DNA of 64,000 nt, taken from contig NZ_FOXE01000006.1 in assembly GCF_900115635.1 (NCBI RefSeq), positions 62,001-126,000 on the forward strand, in the 5' to 3' direction. The notes under the pieces were generated by a model. It ran no database searches. It saw only the letters and a program-made list of their open reading frames with translations, and was not told where the DNA came from. Position 1 is the first letter of the stretch; the number at the start of each line of letters is the position of its first letter. This stretch comes from Oscillibacter sp. PC13. Its GTDB lineage: Bacteria > Bacillota > Clostridia > Oscillospirales > Oscillospiraceae. The translations under genes were made by a program, and so were the position numbers. Positions 1 to 8,454 of this stretch are shown here, one piece after another.

Positions 1-617
1 CGGAGACAGAGCTTCGGACACTGTGCGGTGGCGAGGAACGTTACCGCAGTCTGCTGGCGGAGAAGGCCGCGGCCCTGAAGGCTGCCGGCGCACCGGTGGG
101 CGGCCGCCTGCGGCAGATGGAGGAGCGCCTGGCGTATCTTACAGGACAGCAGCGGGAGCTGCGGGAAGCCGTTGAAGCGGGAGAGAAGACGCTGCGGACA
201 GCGGACGGCATTCTTGCCAGCCTTTCCAGTGCCGAGGGCTGGGGCACCTGGGATCTGCTTGGCGGCGGACTTTTGACGGATCTTGCCAAACACGGCCATC
301 TGGATGACGCCCAGCGGAAGGTAGAGCACCTGCAGGTGCAGCTGCGGCGCTTCCGGACGGAGCTGACCGATGTGACCATCCAGGCGGATCTGCAGGTGCA
401 GATCGATGGATTCCTGGGATTTGCCGACTACTTTTTTGATGGCCTGTTTGCGGATTGGGCCGTGCTGGATCGGATTCACAACTCACAGAGAAAGGTGCAG
501 GGAACCAGGGACCAGATCTGGAGCGTGCTGGCCAGACTGCGGGATATGGAGGCGGCCGTTGTCCGGGAGACGGAGAGTCTGCGGGCGGAGTCCGACAATC
601 TGATTATACAGGCGTAA
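1..617 (+). CDS. 3' part of a coiled-coil protein of unknown function
   Basis: The reading frame is open from base 3 and runs to a TAA at 615-617, so the start lies outside the window and at least 204 residues are visible. The visible part is rich in Glu, Arg, Leu, Gln and Ala with heptad-like spacing, which suggests long coiled coils at both ends. A Gly-rich, more hydrophobic stretch in the middle (WGTWDLLGGGLLTDL) interrupts them. No catalytic motif, signal peptide or transmembrane segment is visible. GTG at 96 could start a shorter product, but the frame upstream has the same composition, so I treat the gene as 5'-partial. A strong terminator follows directly. I do not recognise the family. 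Confidence 0.7.
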   Translation, partial: ETELRTLCGGEERYRSLLAEKAAALKAAGAPVGGRLRQMEERLAYLTGQQRELREAVEAGEKTLRTADGILASLSSAEGWGTWDLLGGGLLTDLAKHGHLDDAQRKVEHLQVQLRRFRTELTDVTIQADLQVQIDGFLGFADYFFDGLFADWAVLDRIHNSQRKVQGTRDQIWSVLARLRDMEAAVVRETESLRAESDNLIIQA

Positions 618-621
618 CGGC

Positions 622-655
622 AAAGCGCGTCCGGGAATGTTCCCGGACGCGCTTT
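622..655 (+). terminator. Rho-independent terminator
   Basis: The arms AAAGCGCGTCCGGGA and TCCCGGACGCGCTTT pair perfectly around a four-base loop, followed by T residues. It ends the upstream coiled-coil gene. Confidence 0.9.
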
Positions 656-727
656 TTGATGAAAGGAAGCGCCGCTGTGCATAGAGGAACAGACAGGGAA
701 GCCTGGGGTAAAGGACGATGTACCCAC

Positions 728-2776
728 TCAGTTCAGGGTATCAGATGCCTCCGTAAAAAGCTCCGTCACCCGCGCCGCTGTGGCGGGATGGGAGGTCAGC
801 TCCGGATCCTCGGCCAGCAGGGCATCCGCAGCGGCCTGTGCCTCCTGCAGAAGTTCTGTGCCGCAGCCGAGATCCGCAATCTTCAGTCCCGGCAGACCGT
901 GCTGTCGGACGCCGAAAAAGTCCCCGGGGCCCCGGAGCCGCAGATCCTCCTCAGCAATTTTGAAGCCGTCGCAGGTTTGCGTCATCACCTTCAGACGCTG
1001 ACGGGTTTCTTCGCTGCGATTATCGGAAATCAGGACGCAATAGGACTGCCAGCTGCCTCGGCCCACCCGGCCACGCAGTTGGTGAAGCTGAGAGAGGCCG
1101 AACCGCTCCGCATTTTCGATCACCATAATTGCGGCATTCGGCACGTCCACGCCCACCTCGATGACGGTGGTGGACACTAGGATGTGGGCCTCTCCCGCGG
1201 CAAAGGCGGCCATGACGGCGTCCTTCTCCCGGGGCTTCATCTTGCCGTGGACGAAGGATACCTTCAAATCCGGGAAAACCTCCTGCTGCAGCATGGCCGC
1301 ATAAGCGGTGACGGCCTTCCGCTCATCGGGGAGCTCGTCGTTTTCCTCTACCATCGGACAGACAATATAGGCCTGCCGCCCCTCCGCGGCCAGCTTGCGG
1401 ATGAACTGATAGACCCGGGGATGGTAGCTGCCGGGGACGGCAAAGGTCTCGATGGGAAGACGTCCGGGGGGCAGCTGGTCAATGATGGAGACATCCAGGT
1501 CGCCGTACAGAATCAGCGCCAGAGTCCGGGGAATCGGCGTGGCGGACATGACCAGCGTGTGGGGATGCAGTCCCTTGGCGGAGAGCGCCGCCCGCTGGGC
1601 CACACCGAAGCGATGCTGTTCGTCTGTTACTACCAGCCCCAAATCCGCAAAATCCACACCTCCGGAAAGCAGGGCGTGGGTGCCGATGATAAAGTTCAGC
1701 TCTCCTGCCGCCAGTTTGGCGGCGACGGCCTTTTTCTCTCTGGCGGGGGTGGAGCCGGTGAGCAGGGCGCAGCGGATACCAAGGCCCTCCATCAGGGGAT
1801 CCAGACCCGCGTAATGCTGCTGAGCCAAGATTTCCGTGGGGGCCATCAACGCCGCCTGCCGGCCGTTTTTTACGCAGAAGTACACGCAGGCGGCGGCCAC
1901 CATGGTCTTGCCGGAGCCTACATCCCCCTGGCATAAGCGGTTCATGGGGACACCGGAGCGCATGTCAGAGAGCGCTTCCTCCACACAGCGGCGTTGGGCA
2001 CCGGTGAGAGAGAAAGGCAGGGCACGGTAGAACACGTCCATCTCCACGCTGCGGCAGGGGGGGACAGACACCACCTCCCGCCGTGAGCGAATGCGGCGCA
2101 GGCCGATGGCGAAGAGAAACAGTTCCTCGAAGGCCAGGCGCCGCCGGGCAATATCCAATGCTTCGGCGGATTCCGGAAAGTGGATATTCTCGTAGGCGTA
2201 TTCAATGCGGCAGAGCTGATGATCCCGCCGCACTTCATCGGGAAGGGCATCCGGCAGAATCTCCGCGCAGGCATGCAGCCCCTGCCGGACGGATCGGGAG
2301 AGAATCAGCTGACTGACTCCTGCGGTGAGAGGATAGATGGGGACGATGCAGCCGGTGACCTCCCGGCGGTTTGCCGGCTCCACCACGGGATTTGCCATCT
2401 GCCGGCGGAGAAGGTTACCTTCTGCTTTGCCATAAAAGATATAGGTCTCTCCCTGGTGGAGGCTGTTTTTCAACCAGGCCTGGTTGAAAAAGGTCACATC
2501 CAACACGCCGGACTCATCCACCGCCCGGAGCTTGACCAGGTCCAATCCCCTGCGGATATGGGAGACGGTGGGCGGCGAAGTCACCATGGCCGCCACACAG
2601 GCAGGCTCCCCGGGGATCAGGTCCGCAATGCGGCGAGTGCTCCGGCGGTCGTCGTATTTTCGGGGAAAATAGGAGATCAGATCCCGCAGCGTTACAATTC
2701 CGAGCTTTGCCAGGGCTTTGGCCCGCTGTTCCCCAATGCCCTTAATGAACTGGACCGAGGTGGTCAGGTCTGCCAT
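728..2776 (-). CDS. recG: ATP-dependent DNA helicase RecG
   Basis: RecG remodels stalled replication forks and Holliday junctions and acts in recombinational repair. The protein has about 682 residues, normal for the family. An N-terminal wedge/OB region (to about 260) is followed by the two helicase domains. Walker A is GDVGSGKT, the DExH box is DEQH in VTDEQHRFGV, and later motifs include SATPIPRTL, STTVIEVGVDVPNA and QLRGRVGRG. I chose the ATG at 2776 (MADLTTSVQF) because GAGGGGAG lies just upstream and family members start this way. The frame stays open to 2857, giving a 27-residue extension without support. It is transcribed towards the first gene and is divergent from the TM1266/ABC operon. 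Confidence 0.96.
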   Translation of the reverse strand: MADLTTSVQFIKGIGEQRAKALAKLGIVTLRDLISYFPRKYDDRRSTRRIADLIPGEPACVAAMVTSPPTVSHIRRGLDLVKLRAVDESGVLDVTFFNQAWLKNSLHQGETYIFYGKAEGNLLRRQMANPVVEPANRREVTGCIVPIYPLTAGVSQLILSRSVRQGLHACAEILPDALPDEVRRDHQLCRIEYAYENIHFPESAEALDIARRRLAFEELFLFAIGLRRIRSRREVVSVPPCRSVEMDVFYRALPFSLTGAQRRCVEEALSDMRSGVPMNRLCQGDVGSGKTMVAAACVYFCVKNGRQAALMAPTEILAQQHYAGLDPLMEGLGIRCALLTGSTPAREKKAVAAKLAAGELNFIIGTHALLSGGVDFADLGLVVTDEQHRFGVAQRAALSAKGLHPHTLVMSATPIPRTLALILYGDLDVSIIDQLPPGRLPIETFAVPGSYHPRVYQFIRKLAAEGRQAYIVCPMVEENDELPDERKAVTAYAAMLQQEVFPDLKVSFVHGKMKPREKDAVMAAFAAGEAHILVSTTVIEVGVDVPNAAIMVIENAERFGLSQLHQLRGRVGRGSWQSYCVLISDNRSEETRQRLKVMTQTCDGFKIAEEDLRLRGPGDFFGVRQHGLPGLKIADLGCGTELLQEAQAAADALLAEDPELTSHPATAARVTELFTEASDTLN

Positions 2777-2885
2777 GGGATCTCCCCTCTCTTTAAAAAG
2801 TTTGATACCTGCTATTATAATCGGTTTGGAGAAATTTGAAAAGGAATTCTGCAACAAATCGCGGCAAAATCCTGGCGATGCAGGA

Positions 2886-2914
2886 TTGACGGCCGGAGAA
2901 TGCGGTGCTATAAT
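2886..2914 (+). promoter_or_regulatory. Sigma-A promoter of the TM1266/ABC operon
   Basis: TTGACG at 2886-2891 and TATAAT at 2909-2914 are separated by exactly 17 bases. Transcription from here would make a leader of about 270 bases before the first start codon at 3191. Confidence 0.75.
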
Positions 2915-2920
2915 ATTCCA

Positions 2921-3168
2921 GTCTGCGGGAAGAGTTTCTGACCGCTGACAGACAAACCATTCTGTCGTTCTGGTGGCAAGGAAGATGTCCGCGCCATAAG
3001 ACGGGGAAAAGCGGCAAAATCCCGGTGATACGGCGGACCGTTTTGAAGCGGTGCGCGGAATTCCGGTATGTCGTGAAACGGCGAGCCAGCCGTGCGGAGG
3101 AACCGTTCCGTGCTGGTGAGACGGTACGTTTCACTCCCCTCTGGATGACAGAGGGGAGTTTCTATTTT
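2921..3168 (+). promoter_or_regulatory. Long structured leader ending in a terminator; candidate riboswitch or attenuator
   Basis: Between the promoter and the TM1266-type gene lie about 250 bases with no ORF and many self-complementary segments, for example GACAG/CTGTC near 2948-2966. It closes with an 11-bp terminator hairpin (3133-3159). This layout is typical of cis-regulatory RNA. I could not match it to TPP, cobalamin, SAM, guanidine-I or T-box consensus elements, so the class is unassigned. Confidence 0.5.
3133..3168 (+). terminator. Terminator hairpin inside the leader
   Basis: ACTCCCCTCTG (3133-3143) pairs perfectly with CAGAGGGGAGT (3149-3159) around a GATGA loop, followed by TTCTATTTTAT. 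It sits only 30 bases before the start codon of the downstream gene, so it probably acts as an attenuator. Confidence 0.75.
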
Positions 3169-3190
3169 ATCTGGCAGAGGAGGAAGCGGT

Positions 3191-3460
3191 ATGGAGACCC
3201 GCGTGGCTGTGGTGGCCATTATTGTCCGGGAAAATACGGCTGTGGCGGCCCTGAATGAGCTGCTGCACCAGTATGGTGCCTATATCATCGGGCGAATGGG
3301 GGTACCCTATCACCGAAGGGGCGTCAATATTATCAGTGTGGCCGTCGACGCCCCGGCGGACGTGATTTCCGCATTGTCCGGAAAGATCGGGCGGCTGGCC
3401 GGTATAACGGCGAAGACCGTCTACGCCCCGGAAGAGGCTCTGCAGGGAGCAGACCAATAA
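3191..3460 (+). CDS. TM1266-type iron-only hydrogenase system putative regulator
   Basis: This 89-residue protein has the ferredoxin-like fold of small ACT/NikR-C-like regulators. It starts METRVAVVAIIV, has a central YIIGRMGVP and ends in a second beta-alpha-beta unit (NIISVAVDAP). Family members usually sit beside [FeFe]-hydrogenase maturation genes and are thought to sense a ligand; the true function is not established. Here no hydE, hydF or hydG is present. Instead a three-gene importer follows after 22 bases. GAGGAGG upstream supports the ATG at 3191. It lies behind a long leader with a terminator, so expression of the whole operon is probably conditional. I infer that it reports on, or controls, uptake of the importer's substrate. 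Confidence 0.8.
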   Translation: METRVAVVAIIVRENTAVAALNELLHQYGAYIIGRMGVPYHRRGVNIISVAVDAPADVISALSGKIGRLAGITAKTVYAPEEALQGADQ

Positions 3461-3482
3461 AATTTTTGGGAGGAACAACGAA

Positions 3483-4520
3483 ATGAACTGGATGAAAAAA
3501 AGCACGGCACTGCTGCTGGCATTGCTGATGACCTTGTCTCTGGCAGCCTGCGGCGGGAAAAACGACCAGCCCGGCGTCACGGACGCCGCGGAGCCGCCGG
3601 AAGAGGAACAGGCGGAGCTGACGCCGGAGGCATATTCCATCGCGGCACTGAAGGGTCCCACCGCCATGGGCCTTGTGAAGCTGATGAGCGATGCGGAAAA
3701 CGGCGGCGAGGTATCCAACGACTATACCTTCACCCTTGCAGGCGCTGCGGACGAGGTAACCCCCGCCCTCATCAAGGGCGAGCTGGACATGGCCTGTGTG
3801 CCGGCCAATCTGGCCTCTGTGCTGTACAATAAGACGGAGGGGCAGATTGTGACGCTGGGTATCAATACTCTGGGCGTTTTGTATCTTGTGGAAAACGGCA
3901 ACGTGGTTCAGTCCATGGCAGACCTTAAGGGCACCACGATTGTGGCGGCCGGCAAGGGCTCCACACCGGAGTACGCCCTGCGGTATCTCCTGAAGGAGAA
4001 CGGCATTGACCCGGATATAGATGTAACCATCGACTGGAAGAGCGAGCACAGCGAGTGTGTGGCGGCCCTGGCCACAGGCAGCGCCACGATTGCCCTGCTG
4101 CCCCAGCCCTTTGTCACCGTGGCGCAGACCAAAATCACAGACCTGCGGGTGGCCCTGGATTTGACGGAGGAGTGGGACGCACTGGAAAACGGCTCCGCCC
4201 TGCTGACCGGCGTGGTGGTGGCAAGGCGGGAAGTGGTGGAGAAAAACCCCGCCGCCGTGGACGCCTTCCTTGCTGATTATGCCGCCTCAGTGGAGTGGGT
4301 GAACGCCAATACGGCCAACGCCGCGGCGCTGGTTGCAGAGTACGGTATTGTGGAGGCGTCTCCCGTGGCGGAGAAGGCCCTGCCCCACTGCAACATCGTG
4401 TGCGTTACCGGTGAGAAGATGCAGGAGAAACTCTCCGGCTATCTCCAGGTACTCTTTGACGCGAATGCGGATTCCGTGGGAGGAAAGCTGCCCAGAGACG
4501 ATTTTTATTACGGCGCATAA
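3483..4520 (+). CDS. ABC transporter substrate-binding lipoprotein (NitT/TauT/NMT1-like)
   Basis: The 345-residue precursor has a lysine-containing n-region, a hydrophobic core and a lipobox (LSLAAC), so it should be a membrane-anchored lipoprotein. An acidic, Pro/Glu-rich linker follows, then a two-lobed type-II binding fold. Segments such as IKGELDMACVPANLASVLYN and GSATIALLPQPFVT resemble NMT1/SsuA/TauA-type proteins. The substrate cannot be read from the sequence. GGGAGGAAC lies nine bases before the ATG. It is the first transporter gene of the operon and is followed 26 bases later by the permease. Confidence 0.85.
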   Translation: MNWMKKSTALLLALLMTLSLAACGGKNDQPGVTDAAEPPEEEQAELTPEAYSIAALKGPTAMGLVKLMSDAENGGEVSNDYTFTLAGAADEVTPALIKGELDMACVPANLASVLYNKTEGQIVTLGINTLGVLYLVENGNVVQSMADLKGTTIVAAGKGSTPEYALRYLLKENGIDPDIDVTIDWKSEHSECVAALATGSATIALLPQPFVTVAQTKITDLRVALDLTEEWDALENGSALLTGVVVARREVVEKNPAAVDAFLADYAASVEWVNANTANAAALVAEYGIVEASPVAEKALPHCNIVCVTGEKMQEKLSGYLQVLFDANADSVGGKLPRDDFYYGA

Positions 4521-4546
4521 TCACACACGCCGCAGCGGAGGAATTC

Positions 4547-5329
4547 ATGAGGAGAGAGACGGGGACATCCCATCACATGCGCTTGTGGGCGGTGGCGTTC
4601 TGGCTTTTGGTCTGGCAGGCAGGCAGCATGGTCCTGCGGGCGGCATATCCCCACGGGGCACTGCTGCTGGCCTCACCTCTTTCCGCGGTTCTCCGGCTGA
4701 CAGAGCTGGCGGGCACCGCTTCCTTCTGGAAGGCGGTTGGGTGGTCTGCCCTGCGGATTCTGGGCGGCTTTGCCCTTGCCTGCGTGGCTGCGGTGCTTCT
4801 GGCGGCGCTGGCCGCCGGAAGCCGGCGGTTCAGGGAACTGCTGTATCCGCTGGTGGCGGCGGTGAAGGCGGTGCCGGTGGCCTCCTTCATCATTCTGGCC
4901 CTGGTGTGGCTGGATGCGGAAAATCTCTCGTTGTTCATTGCTGCCCTGATGGTGTTTCCGACGGTGTATTTGAATGTGCTGGCAGGCATTGAAGCAACGG
5001 ATGGCAAACTGCTGGAAATGGCCAAGGTGTTCCAGGTGCCGCTTTCAAGAAGGCTGCGGGGAATTTATGCGCCTCAGGTGCTGCCCTATTTCCGCTCCGC
5101 GGTTTCCCTCGGCCTTGGCCTTTGCTGGAAGGCCGGAATTGCGGCGGAGGTGATTGGCCTGCCTGCCGGCTCCATGGGGGAACGGTTGTACACCGCCAAG
5201 GTGTACTTCCAGACGCCGGACCTGTTTGCCTGGACTGTCGTTATTGTGGGCGTGTCTGTGGTATTTGAGCGTCTGTTTCTGTGGGGCGTGGATGCGTTGG
5301 TACGAAAGGCGGGGGCCGGATGGAAATAA
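4547..5329 (+). CDS. ABC transporter permease (BPD type)
   Basis: The 260-residue protein has about six transmembrane segments. The permease signature region is VFQVPLSRRLRGIYAPQVLPYF, which carries the EAA-loop-like A-x(n)-P contact for the ATPase. It belongs to the same superfamily as the SsuC/TauC permeases, in agreement with the preceding binding protein. Its last ten bases overlap the start of the ATPase gene, indicating translational coupling. The substrate is unknown. Confidence 0.88.
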   Translation: MRRETGTSHHMRLWAVAFWLLVWQAGSMVLRAAYPHGALLLASPLSAVLRLTELAGTASFWKAVGWSALRILGGFALACVAAVLLAALAAGSRRFRELLYPLVAAVKAVPVASFIILALVWLDAENLSLFIAALMVFPTVYLNVLAGIEATDGKLLEMAKVFQVPLSRRLRGIYAPQVLPYFRSAVSLGLGLCWKAGIAAEVIGLPAGSMGERLYTAKVYFQTPDLFAWTVVIVGVSVVFERLFLWGVDALVRKAGAGWK

Positions 5330-5895
5330 AGGTGGAGAACCTGTGCAAATCCTATGACGGCGTGCAGGTGTTGAAGAACGTTTCCTTTACGGCTGGGCCG
5401 GGCGTTACCTGCGTGATGGCGCCCTCTGGCGCCGGAAAGACCACGCTGCTCCGTATTTTGCTGGGGCTGGAGCGTCCCGACAGCGGAAACGTCCGGGGGA
5501 CTGCGGAAGGACGGTTCGCCGCCGTTTTTCAGGAGGACCGGCTGCTGGAGCAGCTGGACGCCATGGAGAATCTCGGCTTTGTACTGGGAGGCGAGCTGAA
5601 TCAGGCCGGAGCAGAATCCCTGCTGGCAGAGTTGGGACTGTCAGGGGAGCATGGCAAGCCTGTCCGGGAGTACTCCGGCGGCATGAAGCGGCGGCTGGCC
5701 TTGGCCCGGGCGCTGCTGGTTCCCTTTGACGCGCTGGTGCTGGACGAGCCCTTTACCGGGCTGGACGAAGAAAACCGAAAGCATGCCATTGCCTGTATAC
5801 GATCCAGAACAGCAGGAAAGCCAGTGCTTTTGGTGACACATAGCCGGGATGACGCGGCGGGCCTGGATGCGCAGACAGTTGTGCTGGAGTTATAA
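5320..5895 (+). CDS. ABC transporter ATP-binding protein
   Basis: At 191 residues this is a short nitrate/taurine-type ATPase. Walker A is APSGAGKTT, the Q-loop is FQEDRL, the signature is EYSGGMKRR (usually LSGG), Walker B is DALVLDEPF, and the switch histidine is in LLVTHSRDDA. The start at 5320 (MEIKVENLC) matches family N-termini and overlaps the permease stop. It lacks the C-terminal extension of larger members. It powers the importer formed with the two preceding genes. Confidence 0.9.
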   Translation: MEIKVENLCKSYDGVQVLKNVSFTAGPGVTCVMAPSGAGKTTLLRILLGLERPDSGNVRGTAEGRFAAVFQEDRLLEQLDAMENLGFVLGGELNQAGAESLLAELGLSGEHGKPVREYSGGMKRRLALARALLVPFDALVLDEPFTGLDEENRKHAIACIRSRTAGKPVLLVTHSRDDAAGLDAQTVVLEL

Positions 5896-5907
5896 AAACA
5901 GTAAAAG

Positions 5908-5940
5908 AACCGTCCTTCCTATCGGGAAGGACGGTTTTAT
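5908..5940 (+). terminator. Rho-independent terminator of the ABC operon
   Basis: AACCGTCCTTCC pairs with GGAAGGACGGTT around a short loop (TATCG), followed by TTAT. It lies 13 bases after the ATPase stop codon. Confidence 0.85.
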
Positions 5941-6001
5941 CTGTAAGGTAAAAATTAATCATGTGGTTTTGATGGAAGGACTGGAATTGCTGGGGAAACT
6001 A

Positions 6002-6010
6002 TGGTACAAT
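6002..6010 (+). promoter_or_regulatory. Extended -10 promoter for degV
   Basis: TGGTACAAT at 6002-6010 is an extended -10 element (TG-N-TACAAT). No good -35 hexamer sits at the right distance. It lies about 77 bases before the degV start. Confidence 0.4.
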
Positions 6011-6086
6011 AACCTCTCATAGGTGATATCTCATCACATGAAAAGAATCAGATACGGTTTGACAAACCGGAAGGAGCGTATACCGC

Positions 6087-6929
6087 ATGATCAAAATTAC
6101 CACCGACAGCACCTGCGATTTGCCGTACCATCTGCTGGAACAATATGATGTGTCTGTCATTCCGCTGGGGATTGTCAAGGGAGATCGGCTTTATCAGGAC
6201 GGGATAAATATCCATACAGAGGATATTGCCGCCCACGTGGATGCAGGCGGGGATATTACTACGACCAATGCTGTGAATATTGCGGATTACGAGGACCTGT
6301 TCCGAACAATGACTGCCAGATACGATGCCGTGATTCACCTGAATCTGGGCATGGGATTTTCCAGCTGCTATCAAAATGCCAAACTGGCGGCAGAGGAGGT
6401 TCCGGAGGTCTATGTGGTGGACTCCGCCAATCTGACGGTGGGTCACGGTATCCTGGTGCTGGCAGCGGCAGAGGCTGCGGCAGCAGGCAAGACAGTCAGT
6501 GAAATTCTGGCTATGCTGGAGGATATGGTCTCCCGGGTGGAAACCAGCTTTGTGCTGGATCGGCTGGACTATATGAAAAAGGGTGGGCGGTGCTCTTCTG
6601 TCACGGCACTGGGTGCCAACCTTTTAAAGCTGCATCCCTGTGTGGAGGTCATTGACGGGAAAATGTCTGTGACGAAGAAATACCGGGGCTCCATGGAAAA
6701 GGTGCTGGCGGAATATGTACGTGACCGCCTGGCCGGGCGGACGGATATTGATACCAAGCGGGTATTTTTGGTAGATACCTGTCGGACGCCGGGACTGGTG
6801 GATGTAGCCAGAAAAGCCCTGTTGGCAGATGGCCGCTTTGAAGAAATTGTGGAGAGCCAGGCGGGATGTACTATCTTCTGCCATTGCGGTCCGGACACGC
6901 TGGGGCTGGTCTATCTGCGGAAGAAATAA
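6087..6929 (+). CDS. DegV family fatty-acid-binding protein
   Basis: The 280-residue product has the DegV signature at its N-terminus (ITTDSTCDLP) and the second-domain motif LDRLDYMKKGGRCS. The family binds long-chain fatty acids; some members (FakB) present them to the kinase FakA for phosphorylation and entry into phospholipid. No fakA is present here. GGAGCG lies before the ATG. The gene is monocistronic, with its own promoter, and converges on the citrate-lyase operon, with an imperfect hairpin between them. Confidence 0.92.
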   Translation: MIKITTDSTCDLPYHLLEQYDVSVIPLGIVKGDRLYQDGINIHTEDIAAHVDAGGDITTTNAVNIADYEDLFRTMTARYDAVIHLNLGMGFSSCYQNAKLAAEEVPEVYVVDSANLTVGHGILVLAAAEAAAAGKTVSEILAMLEDMVSRVETSFVLDRLDYMKKGGRCSSVTALGANLLKLHPCVEVIDGKMSVTKKYRGSMEKVLAEYVRDRLAGRTDIDTKRVFLVDTCRTPGLVDVARKALLADGRFEEIVESQAGCTIFCHCGPDTLGLVYLRKK

Positions 6930-6939
6930 GAATATAAAG

Positions 6940-6975
6940 GGGAGCGGACGGTCTAATCTGTCCACTCCCTCTTCT
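6940..6975. terminator. Imperfect hairpin between convergent degV and citF
   Basis: GGGAGCGGAC (6940-6949) pairs with GTCCACTCCC (6960-6969) with one mismatch, followed by TCTTCTT. It probably terminates degV. Confidence 0.45.
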
Positions 6976-7044
6976 TACGTAAAAATCGGGCTTTTGCAGA
7001 AGTTGGCGGAGGATCTTATCGCCCTTGATATCGCCGGAGAGGGG

Positions 7045-8454
7045 TCAGCCTTTTGACTGATAAATCACATCGTTCAGCTTTCCGTCGTAACCATAGACCT
7101 TGGCGACAACCTTGTCGGTAAAGGCAACGGGCTTGGGCTCGCCGGTCAGATCCCGGGCCATCTTACGCAGCTCATGGATGTCCTTCACCGGGAGACCGGC
7201 ATCCAGCAGCCGCTCCCGAAGCCCCTGGTGTTTCGGATTGACGGCAATGCCCCGCTGGGTGACCAGCACATCGATAGTATCGCCCATCGTGGACTTGGTG
7301 CCCACACGATCTAGTACGGCTGCCCGGCGCTGGCGCAGCAAGGGTGTTACAATCACTGTCAGCTTGGCGCCATAGGCAATGTCGGTATGTCCGCCGCTGC
7401 CGCCCATAATGAGGCCGTTGGAATCGGTGTGGATATTGACGTTGAACTCTGTGTCAATCTCTGTAGCACCCAGCATGACAGTGGTCAAATGGGCAGCCAC
7501 GCAGCTCTTCGCGCACATGTCCGCATAGTGGCCGCAGGCGATCTCCTGATGCCGCACATCATTCTTCAGGGATTCAACTGCTTTCAAATCAAAGCACTGG
7601 GTATCGACAATTTTGTTGAAATAGCCTTGTTCCAGAAGGTCGATGAACAGGCCGTTGATGCCACCCAGAATGCAGGCACCGTGAACACCTCTGCGATCCA
7701 TAGCCTCTTTTAAAAATTTGGTTGTCGCCAGGGAGGTTCTGCCGCCGCCGGTTTGATAGACAAAACCATCCTCAAAATAACCGGAGTTTTCAAAAACCTG
7801 AACAGCTGTCTTGGCAATTTTTAGTCCGATGGGATCCTTGCTGATGGTAGTGATACCAGAGGCGATGCCGGAGGTATCTCCGATGGAGTCTACCTTTACC
7901 ACATAGTCTACGTACCGCTCGTCGATGGAGATGGGGGTCAGCGGATAGTCCACCAGATAGTCGGTGATGACAACCACCTTGTCGGCAAACTGGGCGTCAG
8001 CAAAGGCGTAGCCCATGGGACCAAAGGCGGAGGGACCGTCCACACCATTCATGTTGCCCTGGCAGTCCGCCGCAGAGGCGGCGATGAAAGCAATGTCGAT
8101 GTGGGCCTCGCCGGTGGCCAGCGCGTGGGGGCGGTTGCCGTGGGTGCGGAAAATGGCGGGTGTTTCCAGATACCCCTCGGAAATAGTGGTGCCCACGCAC
8201 TTGTGAATGAAGTTCGTGTCAATGCCCGTGACTACCTTGCTTTTAATCATGTCCGCAAGGCAGCCATGGGAGCCGTGGATGGAGCTGGCGCTGACGGTGA
8301 TGTCATGAAAGCCCAGCTCCTCAATCTTTGCCATGACCATGGGAAGCACCTGGTCGCCGTCCCGCAGATGGTGATGGAAGGATACGGTCATGCCGTCCTT
8401 CAGTCCGCACAGGCGGATGGCTTCTTCAATTGAAGCGACAAGTTTTCCTTTCAT
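7045..8454 (-). CDS. citF: Citrate lyase alpha subunit (citrate:acetyl-ACP transferase type)
   Basis: CitF exchanges the acetyl group on the carrier protein for citrate or a related acid. The 469-residue protein is somewhat shorter than the roughly 510 residues of enteric CitF. It shows the CoA-transferase-like fold with the Gly-rich segments FVYQTGGGRTSLATT, ILGGINGLFIDLLEQG and NGLIMGGSGGHTDIAYGAK. The ATG overlaps the citE stop by four bases (ATGA), so the two are translationally coupled. It is the last gene of the tctCBA-citDEF operon. No citC, citX or citG lies nearby, so activation of the carrier must be encoded elsewhere or not occur. Confidence 0.94.
   Translation of the reverse strand: MKGKLVASIEEAIRLCGLKDGMTVSFHHHLRDGDQVLPMVMAKIEELGFHDITVSASSIHGSHGCLADMIKSKVVTGIDTNFIHKCVGTTISEGYLETPAIFRTHGNRPHALATGEAHIDIAFIAASAADCQGNMNGVDGPSAFGPMGYAFADAQFADKVVVITDYLVDYPLTPISIDERYVDYVVKVDSIGDTSGIASGITTISKDPIGLKIAKTAVQVFENSGYFEDGFVYQTGGGRTSLATTKFLKEAMDRRGVHGACILGGINGLFIDLLEQGYFNKIVDTQCFDLKAVESLKNDVRHQEIACGHYADMCAKSCVAAHLTTVMLGATEIDTEFNVNIHTDSNGLIMGGSGGHTDIAYGAKLTVIVTPLLRQRRAAVLDRVGTKSTMGDTIDVLVTQRGIAVNPKHQGLRERLLDAGLPVKDIHELRKMARDLTGEPKPVAFTDKVVAKVYGYDGKLNDVIYQSKG

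Noticed and set aside
2915-3190. Cobalamin riboswitch before the TM1266 operon, suggested by GGGGAAAAGCGGCAAAATCCC
   Set aside because: The rest of the consensus (GCAGCCCCCGC-type core and B12 box) does not follow, so the similarity is superficial.
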